Assembly (NCBI GenBank): GCA_015501055.1
Contig: JADNYV010000099.1
Location: 1-64,000, forward strand
Direction of reading: 5' to 3'
Length of the DNA: 64,000 nt
Origin: Mucidula mucida
Taxonomy: Eukaryota > Basidiomycota > Agaricomycetes > Agaricales > Physalacriaceae
The position numbers were made by a program, and so were the translations under genes. Positions 1-13,115 of the stretch are shown piece by piece (position 1 is the first letter of the stretch; each line of letters starts with the position of its first letter). The notes beneath the pieces were generated by a model. That model was not told the DNA's origin and did no database searches. It was given only the letters and a program-made list of their open reading frames with translations.

Positions 1-1
1 C

Positions 2-1364
2 CTACAAGCCGCCATTCTCCGTGATAAGTTGTGTCACTGAAAGTCCATGAGAATAGAGCATGTACATATAGGATCGGCCACTCACACTTATCCTGATACC
101 GGTTTCTTCGGGCTGGATCCAGCTCTATCAACTGTTTCAAAAAGTCCTCACAGCTCGCTCGCAAACCCGCCACGTCTACTGATGCAGAATGTTTCCCAAT
201 CAATATCGTCTTATAGTAGACAATTGACTCCATGCACCCTAAAGAATTGAGGTAGAACCGATAGAATATAGACAAGAGAAATCCTTACATTTGTTGTCGC
301 TCTCGTCGTCGCCACTTCGGCGCTTCTCATCAAGCAGTTCCTGTATAACGGCAATCTCGCTCTCAAGCCGCTCCTTATCTTCGCCTAGCTCTGTCTTCAG
401 TCAAAGGGCTCAAGTGAATGAATGGAGAGACCCCCACCTGATCCTATAAGCCAACGATGGTATAACCAAACGCTCTGATCGTTCGGATCTGTGAACATGG
501 CGTTGTGCAATATATCAAACTCTGTAGAGAACGTGATTAACGCGGACGCTCGGGGACTGAGCGTAGCGTACCTGCTTCGCGCGACTCAACCGGATCCAAT
601 CGTCCGTCCGACCATAGCAGTGTCAGGACCTTTGAGCGCTGGTGCCATGCGCTAAAGTTGGACAGCTCAGATTCGATCTTCTTGAGCGTGTACGCCAGTT
701 CCGCGAATTCAGAGCGGGGTACGGGCATGCTTGCGAGGACGTATCTCCTATAATTCCATGCCATAACTGCATCCTCCAGTAAGAACGTGCGTTCGAGTAG
801 GAAGCAGACGTACAATTGCGAGGATCCACATCTAGCATTCTCTCAACGACAACCATCTCCTTATCCCAATACGTTTTGCGCCATCCAAGCGGATCGTCCT
901 CTGGGCCCTCCGGTATATTCTCGAGACACCACCGCCGGTGATTCCAGACCCAGTATATCTTCGGGTGCGCTTTGAGGGCCACCATCGTCAACGACAGGTC
1001 ATCCGCAAGCAGCCCGTTAACCTCCTGCGCAGAACTTTTTTAAGAGTTGAAGCCAAATCCGCCAACCACATACCTCTGCGGAAACAGGCCCTTGACTAGT
1101 ATATTCCGACGATAGTTCCAGACTGTGTAAAACTCGGGATTGACTTGTAGAAGCCGCGTGGTGAGGTCGAGTGCATCCTTGGACCAGTCCGACTGCTTCT
1201 TGCGCGTCAGTATGTTGTCTGTGAGGGCTAGAAAGTCGGCGATTTTGGCCTTTTCGCGGAGCTTCCGGGCGGCGATGGCTTCAGGAGATTGTTTAACGTA
1301 TTTGACGTGGTGCTATACGACGACTGTGAGGGCGTAGAGAGTAACGAAAGGGCGCACGAACCAT
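2..1364 (-). CDS. BET4: Geranylgeranyl transferase type-2 alpha subunit (Rab GGTase alpha)
   Basis: Alpha subunit of Rab geranylgeranyltransferase, which with the beta subunit and Rab escort protein adds geranylgeranyl groups to the C-terminal cysteines of Rab GTPases in the cytosol. Several PPTA repeats are readable: VWNYRRNIL, VWNHRRWCL, AWNYRRYVL and VWLYHRWLI, each separated by short introns. The N-terminus reads M-HHVKYVKQSPEAIAARK, as expected for fungal Bet4. The start codon is an exon by itself (1362-1364), followed by a 49-nt intron (1313-1361). The last exon, after an intron ending in TTTCAG, reads TQLITENGGL and stops at 2-4, so the gene just fits in the window. No broken frames seen. 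Family assignment is firm; the last splice junction is inferred. Confidence 0.92.
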
Positions 1365-1601
1365 GATGGCAGTAAATGATCAAGCGTCGACCACAACAAG
1401 ACAAAATAACGCGTACTGATGCTGAAAGTGTGTTCGGGCCAACGCGTTATTGTACACTTCAGTAGTCATTTCGACCTACCCAGACCTTGCGCGAGAGGAA
1501 GCGGTAACAAACTAAAGGTTTATGGCACAGTGGTAAGATCATTGGCACACTGAACATGAACAGCAAGATGTATATTTCTCTGTACATACTATACAAAGGA
1601 A

Positions 1602-2645
1602 TCACTTCCCGGGAACAACAAAGTCCCTCGACAAATCGATCTCGCCCTTCAAATGCGTATTTGTGATACGCACTTGGCGTTGTCGTGACGCGCCTCCCTT
1701 CTTTCCCTTCTTCTTCCCACCAGGTGCCTTTGGCGGAGCCGCGTGGCTAGCGGTGACTTGTAAGCCCTCTGTGGCGAGCTGTCTGAGCAAGTCAACATCA
1801 TCTGGCACATTCAGCTCATGCCACAGATCCATGAATTCTACCAGCGAACAGGTATCAGAAGGACGACGTGAATGAAACGAGATGGTCACCTTTTTCGACG
1901 TTTTTACCCCCGCTTTCTTCGTCAGGTTTGAGCTCGTTCCAAAAGACCATTTTGAGCTGGCCATCCTTGGCAGTACGGGTGACAAGGACTTCTCCTTCCT
2001 TCTCGAGCTCTTCGACAGCGGCGGGCGCTTCTTTCCAAGTTTCTTTGAGATCACGTACTGCGATGCCGCCACCTTTTCGTGTCCGTCGTTGAATTTCTGT
2101 TAGCAGCGAGGCTTTGTTTTTGAAATTGAATTCATGCTATAACAAAATAAAGGATATAACTTTGATAGAAAAGAAGGTGCTAACCTTGTAGCTGTACAGA
2201 TCGGTTCGAGGATCCCAAGCTATCTTGTCATGCGCTTTGAATTTCTCCAAAAGGACGCGGTCGGTATCTAGTGGTGTGTTGGTAATAATAGCCAAGTCTT
2301 GAAGTCGCATAGGATTAGGTGTTCCCTGAAGTCATTAGATGCTGTTGGAGAGTGACATAAAGGACGCACCTTGAGATGATTGACTGCATAGACAAGCTGG
2401 GTATTGACATGTACACCGGTTCCAGTATCTGCAGGCTGAGAATAGACAATATCTGGCGCAGAGTGAGCGACGAGCAACAGCTTGGGCTGTTACTAACTGG
2501 CTTTGGGACGTTTCTTCTTGGATGCAGCGGGCTGTTCCGAGGCCGCTGGAGTAGAGGATGCACCGGGATTGGAGTGCCACGACGTGTAGTCCTGTCGCTG
2601 GAGGACATTCTTAAAGGCAGCAGCGTCGGCGGCTAGTTTGGACAT
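1602..2645 (-). CDS. TFA2: Transcription initiation factor TFIIE beta subunit
   Basis: Small subunit of TFIIE, which recruits and regulates TFIIH at RNA polymerase II promoters in the nucleus. The winged-helix segment is clear (TQLVYAVNHLK, then NPMRLQDLAIITNTPLD, then LLEKFKAHDKIAWDP), followed by a second conserved block (VRDLKETWKEAP, MVFWNELKPD). The C-terminal tail is basic (GGKKKGKKGG) and ends FVVPGK. A 45-nt intron (donor GTTAGT, acceptor GCGCCAG) in the Ser/Ala/Lys-rich N-terminal linker removes in-frame TAG and TAA codons. The gene is transcribed away from PAN3 across 173 bp. Intact as assembled. Confidence 0.93.
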
Positions 2646-2818
2646 GGTGGTGAGGCTCTAACCCGGGCCGGGTCACGTGGGTGATTGATCGCTGTTGTGA
2701 ATCATGCTTGTGCGCCGTTCTCTTCACCGACTGATACCCAGTCGCCCACTGCTGGACAGCGTCGAGGCGTCCAGTTTCCCCCCTCCGACTTTCCTTTCTC
2801 TCCCTTTCACCGTTGATT
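2646..2818. promoter_or_regulatory. Bidirectional promoter between TFA2 and PAN3, with E-box
   Basis: Only 173 bp separate the divergent TFA2 and PAN3 start codons. The stretch contains GTCACGTGGG; the CACGTG core is at 2674-2679. TCACGTG is the classical site for Cbf1-type bHLH factors in fungi. The PAN3-proximal part is pyrimidine-rich (2770-2812), as is common just upstream of fungal start codons. Binding by a particular factor is inference. Confidence 0.5.
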
Positions 2819-5171
2819 ATGGCTTTCTTTTCTCGCCCTCAGTCATCCGCTGCTATCCGCATTGTCAATCCCAACACGACCCAGGACGACTCAAAGCAGG
2901 TTCCTACTCGAAAGGGTCAGTTTGGCTATCCATACAATATCTTGCCACTTACCGCCATCAGATTCGGTTCAGCGCCAGTGTCGCAATGTCGCGATCTACG
3001 GGTATGTCTTCATCTTGCTCAGCAATGTATTGTCTATATCCACGTCCAGCTCGTGTAAATATCAAGACAAGGGCTGTGTGTATTCCCATCCTCCGGTAAG
3101 CATTCAAGATGGCTGGTGTTTTTGTGAGCTTAGCGTGTCTAGTCGTCGGAAGACCCCAAGTTTGAGTAGGTTGTTAACCTTTGGCGGGATCTACGCAGCT
3201 CATCCATATCCAGCGTTCGCTCGGATTCGCCAGCCATCAGTTCACCGCTCACCGCTCGCGCCGTGAATGCTCCTGTCTTTGTACCCAAGTCGTCCAGTGC
3301 TGCAACCACCGCCGGCCCCGCGTCCCCGCCGCCTCTGACAGCCCGGTCCTCGCTCACTTCGCCGTCTCCACCATCGCCTTCCCCACAACCTGCCTACCAA
3401 GACTTTCCGGCAGACGACTCGTATGAATACCATTATAATGGCGAAATGATCAACTCTATGGGAGAGGTACGCCTGTCGCCCTTGGTCAAAGCTTTCATCT
3501 CACTTGCACAGTTCTATGATGACCAACAGTACGACGTTCCATATTATCCTGGCCCTGCCGATGTCTACATCCGCGAACCACTCAACTATCATCTCTACAC
3601 CATGACTATTCCACCTGCATTCCTTCACCACACTGACAGTCATTTCGTTCCCCCCTCGTCCGAACTTCGTCAGGTTCTCCACATGCGAAGTGAGATCGTT
3701 CACAGTGGCCCTCCCCCTGGTCTTGGTCTTCCCGAGGAACTTCAGGGTTACCACACTCTCGTTCCTCTGGAGGTCAGTGGCCCCGAACGGCGCAAGCTGG
3801 GTAGCTGGTATTCAACCGTGTATCGCGCGATCAATTCAACCGATGGCGTACCATATGCCCTTCGACGAATTGAGAGTATGTGTTTCATTCATATGAATGC
3901 ATGTTGCTTATTCAGTGATAGATTACCGTCTCATGCATCAAGCGGCGTTCAACCCCATTGAGGCCTGGTCACGCATACGGCACCCGAATATCGTTTCCAT
4001 AATTGAAGCTTTCACCACTCGTTCATTCAACGACAGCTCCCTTGTCGTTGCTTATGCGTACCACCCGGGCGCCAAGACGCTCTATGACATGCACTTCAAG
4101 ACTCAAACCACGACGTTCAATCGTACACTTCAAGCTGTGCAGCCCCAGCCGATCTCCGAGCGGACTCTATGGTCCTACATTATTCAAATCGCGTCCGCTA
4201 TCCGCAGGGTGCACGAAGCCGGCATGGCTGTACGTATGATAGACATCTCCAAGATCATTGTGACTGGAAAAAACCGTCTACGTATTGGATCATGTGGAAT
4301 TTTTGACGTCCTCGCCTACGACACGCCGCAGGATGTGCATATGCAACAGCTCGAGGATCTCACACTCTTTGGACGTCTACTCATGGCGCTTTGCTGTCTT
4401 AATCCGTCTGCTTATGCTGGTGGCCATTTCCAGAAAAGCCTGGAGATGATTGCCCGACTGTACAGTGCAGATGTGAAGAATGCTGCAATCTTCTTGATTA
4501 GCAAGAATAATCCGCATCGGGTGAGTTGTTTTGTTGATTTTCTTGGGTGATTCGCGTTCTGATGATTGATTGAGAAGAACATCACACACTTTTTCGAGAT
4601 CATCAATAGCCGGGTTATTGCCGAGATGGACGACGCGCTGCATGCCACGGATTATCTGGAGGGCGAGCTTATGGGTGAACTAGAGAACGCGCGTCTCGTG
4701 CGGTTGTTGTGCAAGTTTGGATTCATCAATGAACGACCTGAGTAAGTGAGTTTTGTTAGATCAAACATCCCACTATAACTCCGCCAAGGTTTGCTCGCGA
4801 TCCCCGGTGGTCAGAAACTGGTGACCGATATCTCATCAAGCTCTTCCGCGACTATGTTTTCCACCAGATGGACGAGCACGGTAATCCGGTAACTAACCTT
4901 GCGCATGTCTTGACGTGCTTAAACAAGGTAAGCTTTGACTTTATGACCCTGCCAAGACGATCTCACCTTGCCCCCAGCTCGACGCGGGTGCAGAGGAGAA
5001 AGTCATGCTTGTCGCTCGTGACGAGCAGAGCTGTCTTGTGGTCAGCTATCGGGAGATCAAGTCGTGCGTGGATGCTGCATTCAAGTGAGTCCTCCTCACA
5101 CTTTGATACCGACGCGTTTTTGATCAACTTGCAGTGAGCTGTCGCGATCGTCGGGAGGAAAGTACAGATGA
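2819..5171 (+). CDS. PAN3: PAN2-PAN3 deadenylation complex subunit PAN3
   Basis: Regulatory subunit of the cytoplasmic PAN2-PAN3 poly(A) nuclease, which trims mRNA tails and bridges PAN2 to poly(A)-binding protein. The start [10 protein letters not shown] is followed across an intron by a CCCH zinc finger ([21 protein letters not shown]; spacing C-x8-C-x6-C-x3-H). A Ser/Pro-rich linker leads to the pseudokinase domain ([49 protein letters not shown]), in which normal kinase catalytic motifs are absent, as is usual for PAN3. The C-terminal knob domain is spread over short exons ([22 protein letters not shown] and onward) and ends [11 protein letters not shown]. Intact as assembled. Confidence 0.94.
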
Positions 5172-5585
5172 CGAGCTATGGAATAAAATAGGTAGAACTA
5201 GAAAAAGATTCGGAAAATGCCAAAAAAATCTGCTTGTCGTTTCACTTGGTATAAGGTCTCTCGAAGACTAGAGAGAACATGCAGGCGCCATGTCCTCATT
5301 GAAGATGTTCAGTTACGTTACTGCTGTAGTAATTTGATAAACCAGTTTCTCCTACAAAACTCCTTTCTGGCGATCGAGTACGTGGGCGCCCCGATCAAAC
5401 TCATCTTACCCTTCACCACATACTTGCCTTTATTCATGAAGCCTTGTTCAGCACGAAATGCGGCGAATTGTTTGGAATTGACGTTATCTTATCTGTGCGT
5501 ATTGTCATCGACATCACGTACAAGCTGATTATCAAAGTCGTTTTCCACAACAGGTTTGCTCCCACCGTCACCTTCACGGAGGCAA

Positions 5586-7672
<2,087 letters not shown>

Positions 7673-8159
7673 TTTTTCTCTAGAGACAGTGGCCCTGCAT
7701 AGTTTTCTACTGTATTTCTCTTTGCTTTTTCCGCTTTCATGTTGTATCGCTGTTGTAAGATTTTTGATGTATGTAGCAGATACCATTACTAATTAGACTA
7801 CCTTGGAGTTCAGTTAAAGGCAACACCATATGAACAAGGTAGGAGCAGTTTTCGCTGCTCATCGACTGAATAAAGATTGTGTGTGTTCATTGAAGGGGCC
7901 GCAGCGATCTTTGGTTACTAGTAGGATAAAAGAAAGTATAACAAAGTCCGTGGTCGGCCGTTTTGATGGCTTCTTCGCGATAAGTCGAGGACGGGCCAAT
8001 TTACTGACAAAGCAAGAGCACAATTGATTCTGATTCAGTAAGGCGTCCAATGGAACAACAATGGCATAGACAAGGATACAGCGAGGTTCTATGGAATAAA
8101 TAAAATTCTAAGGGGTATCTATATTCTATGTCGGAAACAATAAATATAATGTAGCACAA
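7673..8159. other. Convergent intergenic region
   Basis: 3' flanks of the SNF1-type kinase (plus strand) and the F-box gene (minus strand). No credible coding sequence, RNA gene or repeat was seen. Confidence 0.5.
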
Positions 8160-9806
8160 TTACCAAAGCCTCACATCAATCCCTCGTCTCCGCAAAGACT
8201 GCACGTCATGCAACATATGAGCCGGAGGCGATGCGCCGTTCCTCATACCAACAACAACAGAAGCCAACAATTTGTGCCCCATGAACGCCTGGACCAGATC
8301 GACCTCTGGCTGTCGGTCCTGCGCCCACACCAACTCAACCGCCTTGAGCTTCTCCAAATACCCACCCTCCTTCATCTTCCCAAACATCTTTGGCGTAAGC
8401 AGCTTCGGCCCCGCCACAGCTTCCACGACCTGCAACACCTCCAACCCCGGCATGCATCCCAGCACCTCAACCAAACACTCCCCCAAAGCCGGCTCACACT
8501 GCATAGACGGATGACTCTCCGTGTACTCGCCAGACATCCGGAACCTGAAGCTCCGCAGGTCGCACCCCGACTGCCTGATCAGCTCCGGCACCGCCTGGAG
8601 CGCATTGCGCCAGCTCATCTCCTCGAGGGCGACGCGCCAGCTGCTCGTGGGGTCCTCAGCGGTGCGCGTCCACTGTTCCGGACAGACGAGCTCCAGATCC
8701 TTCAATGCCGGGATAGATATCCACCGGAAGAAATCTGCGACACCAGAGGACCACGTCCGCGGGTCCATCGCGAGCGCGGTGATATTGAGCATGCAAGAGG
8801 GCGTTGCCCATCCCGGTGCGAGCATGGCGAGTTGGGGCATCGAGCCGCAGAGCGTCATCTTCCCGGGGAAGCCCTCGTTGATGTTACGCACGTCCGCGAG
8901 ATTATGCTGGTCTGTAATTACATGGCGGACCTGCGTCCACGGGAGACGCTGCAGGCGCGTACATCCGAGTAACGTGACAGTGTGGAAGTTCGGCGCGTGA
9001 GAGAACACGTTCGGGAGATCCACGTCCATGGAATCGACGCATCCCTCCAGCTTGAGCGTCACGCTCTCGAGACACCCAAGTGGATCGGACCCTTCCAGCT
9101 CAAAGGGCGTAATGTGCACATTCATCAACGCAAGGTCGTTGACGTGCATGTGCAACTCGACGGTCCTCCACCGCCTGTACGTCCTATACACGTCTGCCAA
9201 CCCCGCGACATGATGTTCATAGCTATCCTCGTACACCACGGAATCGCGTGCAATGGGCCTTTCCTTGTACGCTTTATCAATCTTGATATCAAATGACAAA
9301 GTGCTACCACATTGCCCAAGAAAGTGCTGGAACAGGTCTGGAGCATAACGATCGGGGCCAACGTATATTCTGGTCCACAATTCGGGCGTCGAGATGGCGA
9401 TAGCGCGCCATTTGGAGCAGACTAGACTGATAGATAATGGCGTCTTGTACTCGCTGCGCTCAACGGATGTACAGGCTGCAGAGAAGATGATGTTGAGCAC
9501 CTCAGTGGGCATTTGGCGGATGGGGGAAGGATGCAGGAAATGGAGGTTTTGCGAAATGTGTTTCTCCAGGAATACATGGTGATTCTTGAGTGTCTGCAGA
9601 ATCGAATCGACACGCTGGATTTCCAAGGCTACCAGCGCAATCTCCGTGCGCGGATCGCCGAGATAGCGCTCTATAGTAGTGATGTCGTTCCCGCTAGGAT
9701 TATAATGGGCGCGTGACAGTACACTGTCGAACGGCGACGCGTACGACGTGATGGGTATAGACGTGCAACAATTAGGGCACAATTCGAGGTCGACTACGGT
9801 GTTCAT
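8160..9806 (-). CDS. F-box domain protein with LRR-like C-terminus
   Basis: Probable substrate-receptor subunit of an SCF ubiquitin ligase, from the large agaricomycete F-box family. Single exon of about 548 residues. The N-terminus has a CPNC pair and a coiled region (ALVALEIQRVDSILQTL), followed by the F-box (PIRQMPTEVLNIIFSAAC, then SLVCSKWRAIAISTPELW). The rest is the irregular leucine-rich region usual in these genes (SVTLKLEGC, VTLLGCTRLQRLPW, LKDLELVCPEQW). The ATG at 9806 fits the start seen in relatives; the frame is open upstream to 9980 but that part looks like leader. Its target is unknown. A long antisense open frame overlaps it and is judged spurious. Confidence 0.85.
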   Translation of the reverse strand: MNTVVDLELCPNCCTSIPITSYASPFDSVLSRAHYNPSGNDITTIERYLGDPRTEIALVALEIQRVDSILQTLKNHHVFLEKHISQNLHFLHPSPIRQMPTEVLNIIFSAACTSVERSEYKTPLSISLVCSKWRAIAISTPELWTRIYVGPDRYAPDLFQHFLGQCGSTLSFDIKIDKAYKERPIARDSVVYEDSYEHHVAGLADVYRTYRRWRTVELHMHVNDLALMNVHITPFELEGSDPLGCLESVTLKLEGCVDSMDVDLPNVFSHAPNFHTVTLLGCTRLQRLPWTQVRHVITDQHNLADVRNINEGFPGKMTLCGSMPQLAMLAPGWATPSCMLNITALAMDPRTWSSGVADFFRWISIPALKDLELVCPEQWTRTAEDPTSSWRVALEEMSWRNALQAVPELIRQSGCDLRSFRFRMSGEYTESHPSMQCEPALGECLVEVLGCMPGLEVLQVVEAVAGPKLLTPKMFGKMKEGGYLEKLKAVELVWAQDRQPEVDLVQAFMGHKLLASVVVGMRNGASPPAHMLHDVQSLRRRGIDVRLW

Positions 9807-10944
9807 GCTGTGCACAACTAAAAAAAATCGTTCAGAAAAGTCCATTCTGAAGCAGAGAACACTCACAGTCAGACTTGGGAGGTTCGCACTGGAAGGTTTC
9901 TCCTCAAGAGTGGTAGTAGATATCGAGAGACACGCAAATCTAGCCCACTTCCGCCCGGAATTGCTTTGTCGCGATAGCACGACATCGGCAACGAAAGGAC
10001 TTTTTTTAAGGCCCGGTGTCTTCCGAGGTCGAGATAACGATCCGTTTCACTGTCAGTGACAAATGGCAGTCAGGAACCCTCCAAGAAGGCGGAAAGCATA
10101 TATATGAAGGAGGTGAAGTATCTTTGGGAAACATGATCATCGCTGGTTCAAACCAAGACAAGAAGAACAGGATACGTGCTGGGATATCGTCGATCGTGAT
10201 CGACTCATAAAAATGGATTTCAGATACAAATCACTGTTTTCTTTCCACAGCCTCCTTTACTTGCACCGTCCAGTTACCCTCAGCTAATTCCTGCCCTTCA
10301 ATTCATGTCGAATAAGAAGCTATAAGAAGGATTAAGAAACGTGGTACTTAGGTGCTCCAACACCATCACCTGACGTTCACGTTCTTACGAAACTAACAGA
10401 ACTGCAGAACATTCGCTTCCAAATGTCAGTTGCGCTATTGGAACGGGGGTTCCTGACGCATCGCGCCGCTCAGCCTTCCTGTGCACGCGTTGCTTGGCGC
10501 TGACCTGCGCTGACTTTGCCGACTTTGTAGGTAGATGACGTGTTCGCAGCTTCATCTCATTCCATTTGCTTGCATTCTGCTCTGGCATTGCGAGAGCCAT
10601 ATCACCCACTCGACCTGCTGAGACCATCATGCAACTGGTTCGTCTGCGTTTAAGAGTTTAACCTTGCAGCACATGCTACACGCAAGCCCCAGGTCATCAG
10701 CGATGTGCCGCCGTCGGTGGGGATAGAGACGTACGCTTGGGCTGTACACTCAGCTCATTATCTCACATACTGCTTACACACTTGCCAAGCCATGCCCGGG
10801 AGCCTACCTGAACGCGATGCGCCGAGATAAAACGCAACGCTTTCCGTCAGCTATCGCCGAAGTCGATGAATCATCATAACTTTAAACCAGAGCACTACAA
10901 AAGAGGCACAACATGCAGCCTTTTTTTCAATCTACTTGATTGTC
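9807..10944. other. Divergent intergenic region
   Basis: About 1.1 kb between the F-box gene and the SDR pseudogene. Open frames here are short and lack any family feature. A few A/T-rich runs and one AGCAAGACAAGAAGAA-type purine stretch are present but nothing that can be named. Confidence 0.4.
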
Positions 10945-12289
10945 ATGTCTTCTCCCGCTATTGGAAAACGCGTTCTTGTACGTCGAATTGATCTTGTGAC
11001 ACCTTCGCCTTCAACATCACCTGCAGGTTACCGGTGGTTCTGGATTTATTGCTCACCACATCGTCATCCAACTACTGGATCTGGGATACCTTGTGCGCTT
11101 CTTTTCGACGCGAGGCTCAGCCGATCTTTCAGAACCGCTCGTGGACGCAAAGTCGAAGGCTTGATAAAGGCGCTTTCCGCCGATTACGACGCGAGTAAAT
11201 TCGAGGTAGTTGACGTCCCCGACATTGCTGCTGGAGATCTTAGCGAGCTCGTGAAAGGTCTTTGCTCTGTTTACCCCTACCGTGACCTGGTTGTCCTAAT
11301 TCAAAGCTGTAGATGTCCAGTACATCATCCACACTGCAGCTCCATCGGTCGGAAAGGCTGACTTCGACACTTGTATCCGGGTATCTGAGCTTTGTTTCAC
11401 GATAAAAATCCTTGAAGTCTAAACATCGAACAGACGGCCGTTCAGGGCTCTCTCCATGTTCTAGAGGAAGGGTACAAAGCAGGCGTTCGCAAGGCCGTGA
11501 TGACTACATCTATCGTCTCGTTTCCTCCCGGTGGTTCACTCGGCGTCGACGGTCATACAATCCTTTATGACGCGGACGACGCAACTGATCATTTTTGTCC
11601 AGAATTCAATCCCATCACCAAAGAGGAAGCTATTGCATTTGGGCCATGGGGTGCTTAAGCCGCCGAGAAGACATGGGCTGACAAGGCTGTAGTCGCTTTC
11701 CAAGATAGCCACTCGGATATGGACATTACGTCGCGTAAGCAGTCGTTCATGTGTGCTCAATTCTTTCTCAACTGCATGAACAGTCGCGCCAACCTGAGTA
11801 TACGGCCCTCTCGCACCTGGCTCTGAGCACATCGTCACCGAACCATACACCCGCGCTTTCTCCTCCAACCAATTCGTCTATGGTCTTATCAACAAAGAGA
11901 CGGAGTATGGACAACCCACGGACGCCTCCGTCGATGTCCGTGACGTCGCGCGCGCCCACGTCCTCGCTCGCACCTCCCCGCCATCTTCGCAGGTGGGCCA
12001 CAAGCGGTACCTTGTCCTCTCGCCCCACTCCTTTAGTTGGCCCAAGGCTATAGCGTTGATTGATAAAGAGAGGCCGGCGCTGAAGGATAGACTTCTTGCT
12101 GTCGAGAATGTGTCCAGCGAGGATATGAAACTGCTTGGGCTTGGAAATGAAGCATTGGAAGATGTTGTAGGTTTCAAAAAGGGGGCATGGACACCGTGGG
12201 AGCAGACGATCTTGGATTCGGTGGATAGCTTGGTCAGAATTGAGGACGCGTGGAAAGCGAGTGGGTATTCTGTCAGTGCACCGGTATAG
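10945..12289 (+). pseudogene. Extended short-chain dehydrogenase/reductase (dihydroflavonol-reductase-like), broken
   Basis: Relic of an NAD(P)-dependent extended SDR, with homology visible from end to end. The nucleotide-binding motif VTGGSGFIA follows the first intron, then QYIIHTAAPS, GSLHVLEEGYKAGVRKAVMTTS, and a C-terminal part with VDVRDVARAHVLA and the usual tail to SAPV. In the active-site region the sequence reads FGPWGA-stop-AAEKTWADKA: TAA at about 11656-11658 lies where the Tyr of the YxxxK motif belongs. A second in-frame stop (TGA) lies in LAPT-stop-VYGPLAPG around 11800. The exon junction near 11090-11130 also fits poorly. Two nonsense codons in a conserved domain make a working enzyme very unlikely. 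Substrate unknown. Confidence 0.8.
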
Positions 12290-12659
12290 ATGCCACTCGA
12301 TGTTGAATGATTGTCTAAATTATGAGAACCCTAACTCAACTTTGAGGCTCGTTGTCCTCAGCGTTCATGAGCGCTTGATGCTTGAGCTTCAAAACAATAC
12401 ACTGCGTGCCTTTCGTTTCATCGGTACTTCCCTTATCTTTTCCTAATAAGCTGGGCTGGGCTGTGCAGACTGTCGGATTTTGCTTGCGCCACCCAATAGA
12501 CTCTCACAATATGCGTGATGAGACGATTTACCGAAAGAGCCAAGGACAGCTTGGACAGTGACCGACCGGCGGCAAGAGCTCGTTCCGAAAATTCTAGGCT
12601 CAGTGGTTCTACTTTCGGGAACGTCTCTCCATTTGGGCCCTTGCTAGTACTACGCCGAC
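12290..12659. other. Intergenic
   Basis: Short gap after the SDR pseudogene. It contains, at 12575-12594, a 20-bp segment almost identical to the palindromic core of the candidate transposon at 61.06 kb (AGAGCTCGTTCCGAAAATTC here). Nothing else recognisable. Confidence 0.4.
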
Positions 12660-13004
12660 GTGTTGTTCTACACCTCTTCATCTGGTAAGCAAACACCAAG
12701 TCCTGTTTCTCATTGGACTTACCTGTTGGAAGTACAGCCGTCATTCCCCCTCAATCGATTCAAGATAACGACTTCTCTTCGCGTCCTGGATCTTCTCTCC
12801 ACCAATATCCGTCCCCATGACGCCGAAGTCGCCGACCTGCTTCAGGTCGTACAGAATTCTTCTGCGGTGGTGGATTCCCTGCCGGACCATATCACCAACG
12901 TCCAAGACACGCTATCAGCACTTCAAGCCACGCACGAGACCAGACTCGCAGACGCCAAATGTATTCTGCCTACTATTCCGGAAACGGAGCCTTTGTTGGG
13001 GTGA
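12660..13004 (+). pseudogene. Probable relic of an F-box protein N-terminus
   Basis: An open frame of about 115 codons contains LDLLSTNIRPHDAEVADL and a heptad-like helix (DHITNVQDTLSALQATHE) ending CILPTIP. This is the arrangement found just before the F-box in agaricomycete F-box proteins (a '..LL.TN..P.d.Ev..' block, a coiled helix, then '..LSPIRRLP'). Here the F-box itself is missing and the frame stops at 13004, just before HPM1. I infer a truncated relic; it could also be a short unrecognised gene. Confidence 0.4.
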
Positions 13005-13115
13005 TTTTCACTGTAACTTTACGAACTCTAATCAATCTGTCAGTGTTCGAAATCATCGTCTTCCTGTCATGTGATCCTGGTTTTCCTTCTTCCGACCACC
13101 ACCATTGTCCGAAAA

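Noticed and set aside
8208..8972. 254-codon open frame on the plus strand
   Set aside because: It lies antisense to the intact F-box gene, is His/Arg-rich, and has no domain; typical shadow of a long GC-rich coding sequence.
10385..10630. 81-codon minus-strand open frame
   Set aside because: Isolated, no introns or homologous motifs, basic low-information composition.
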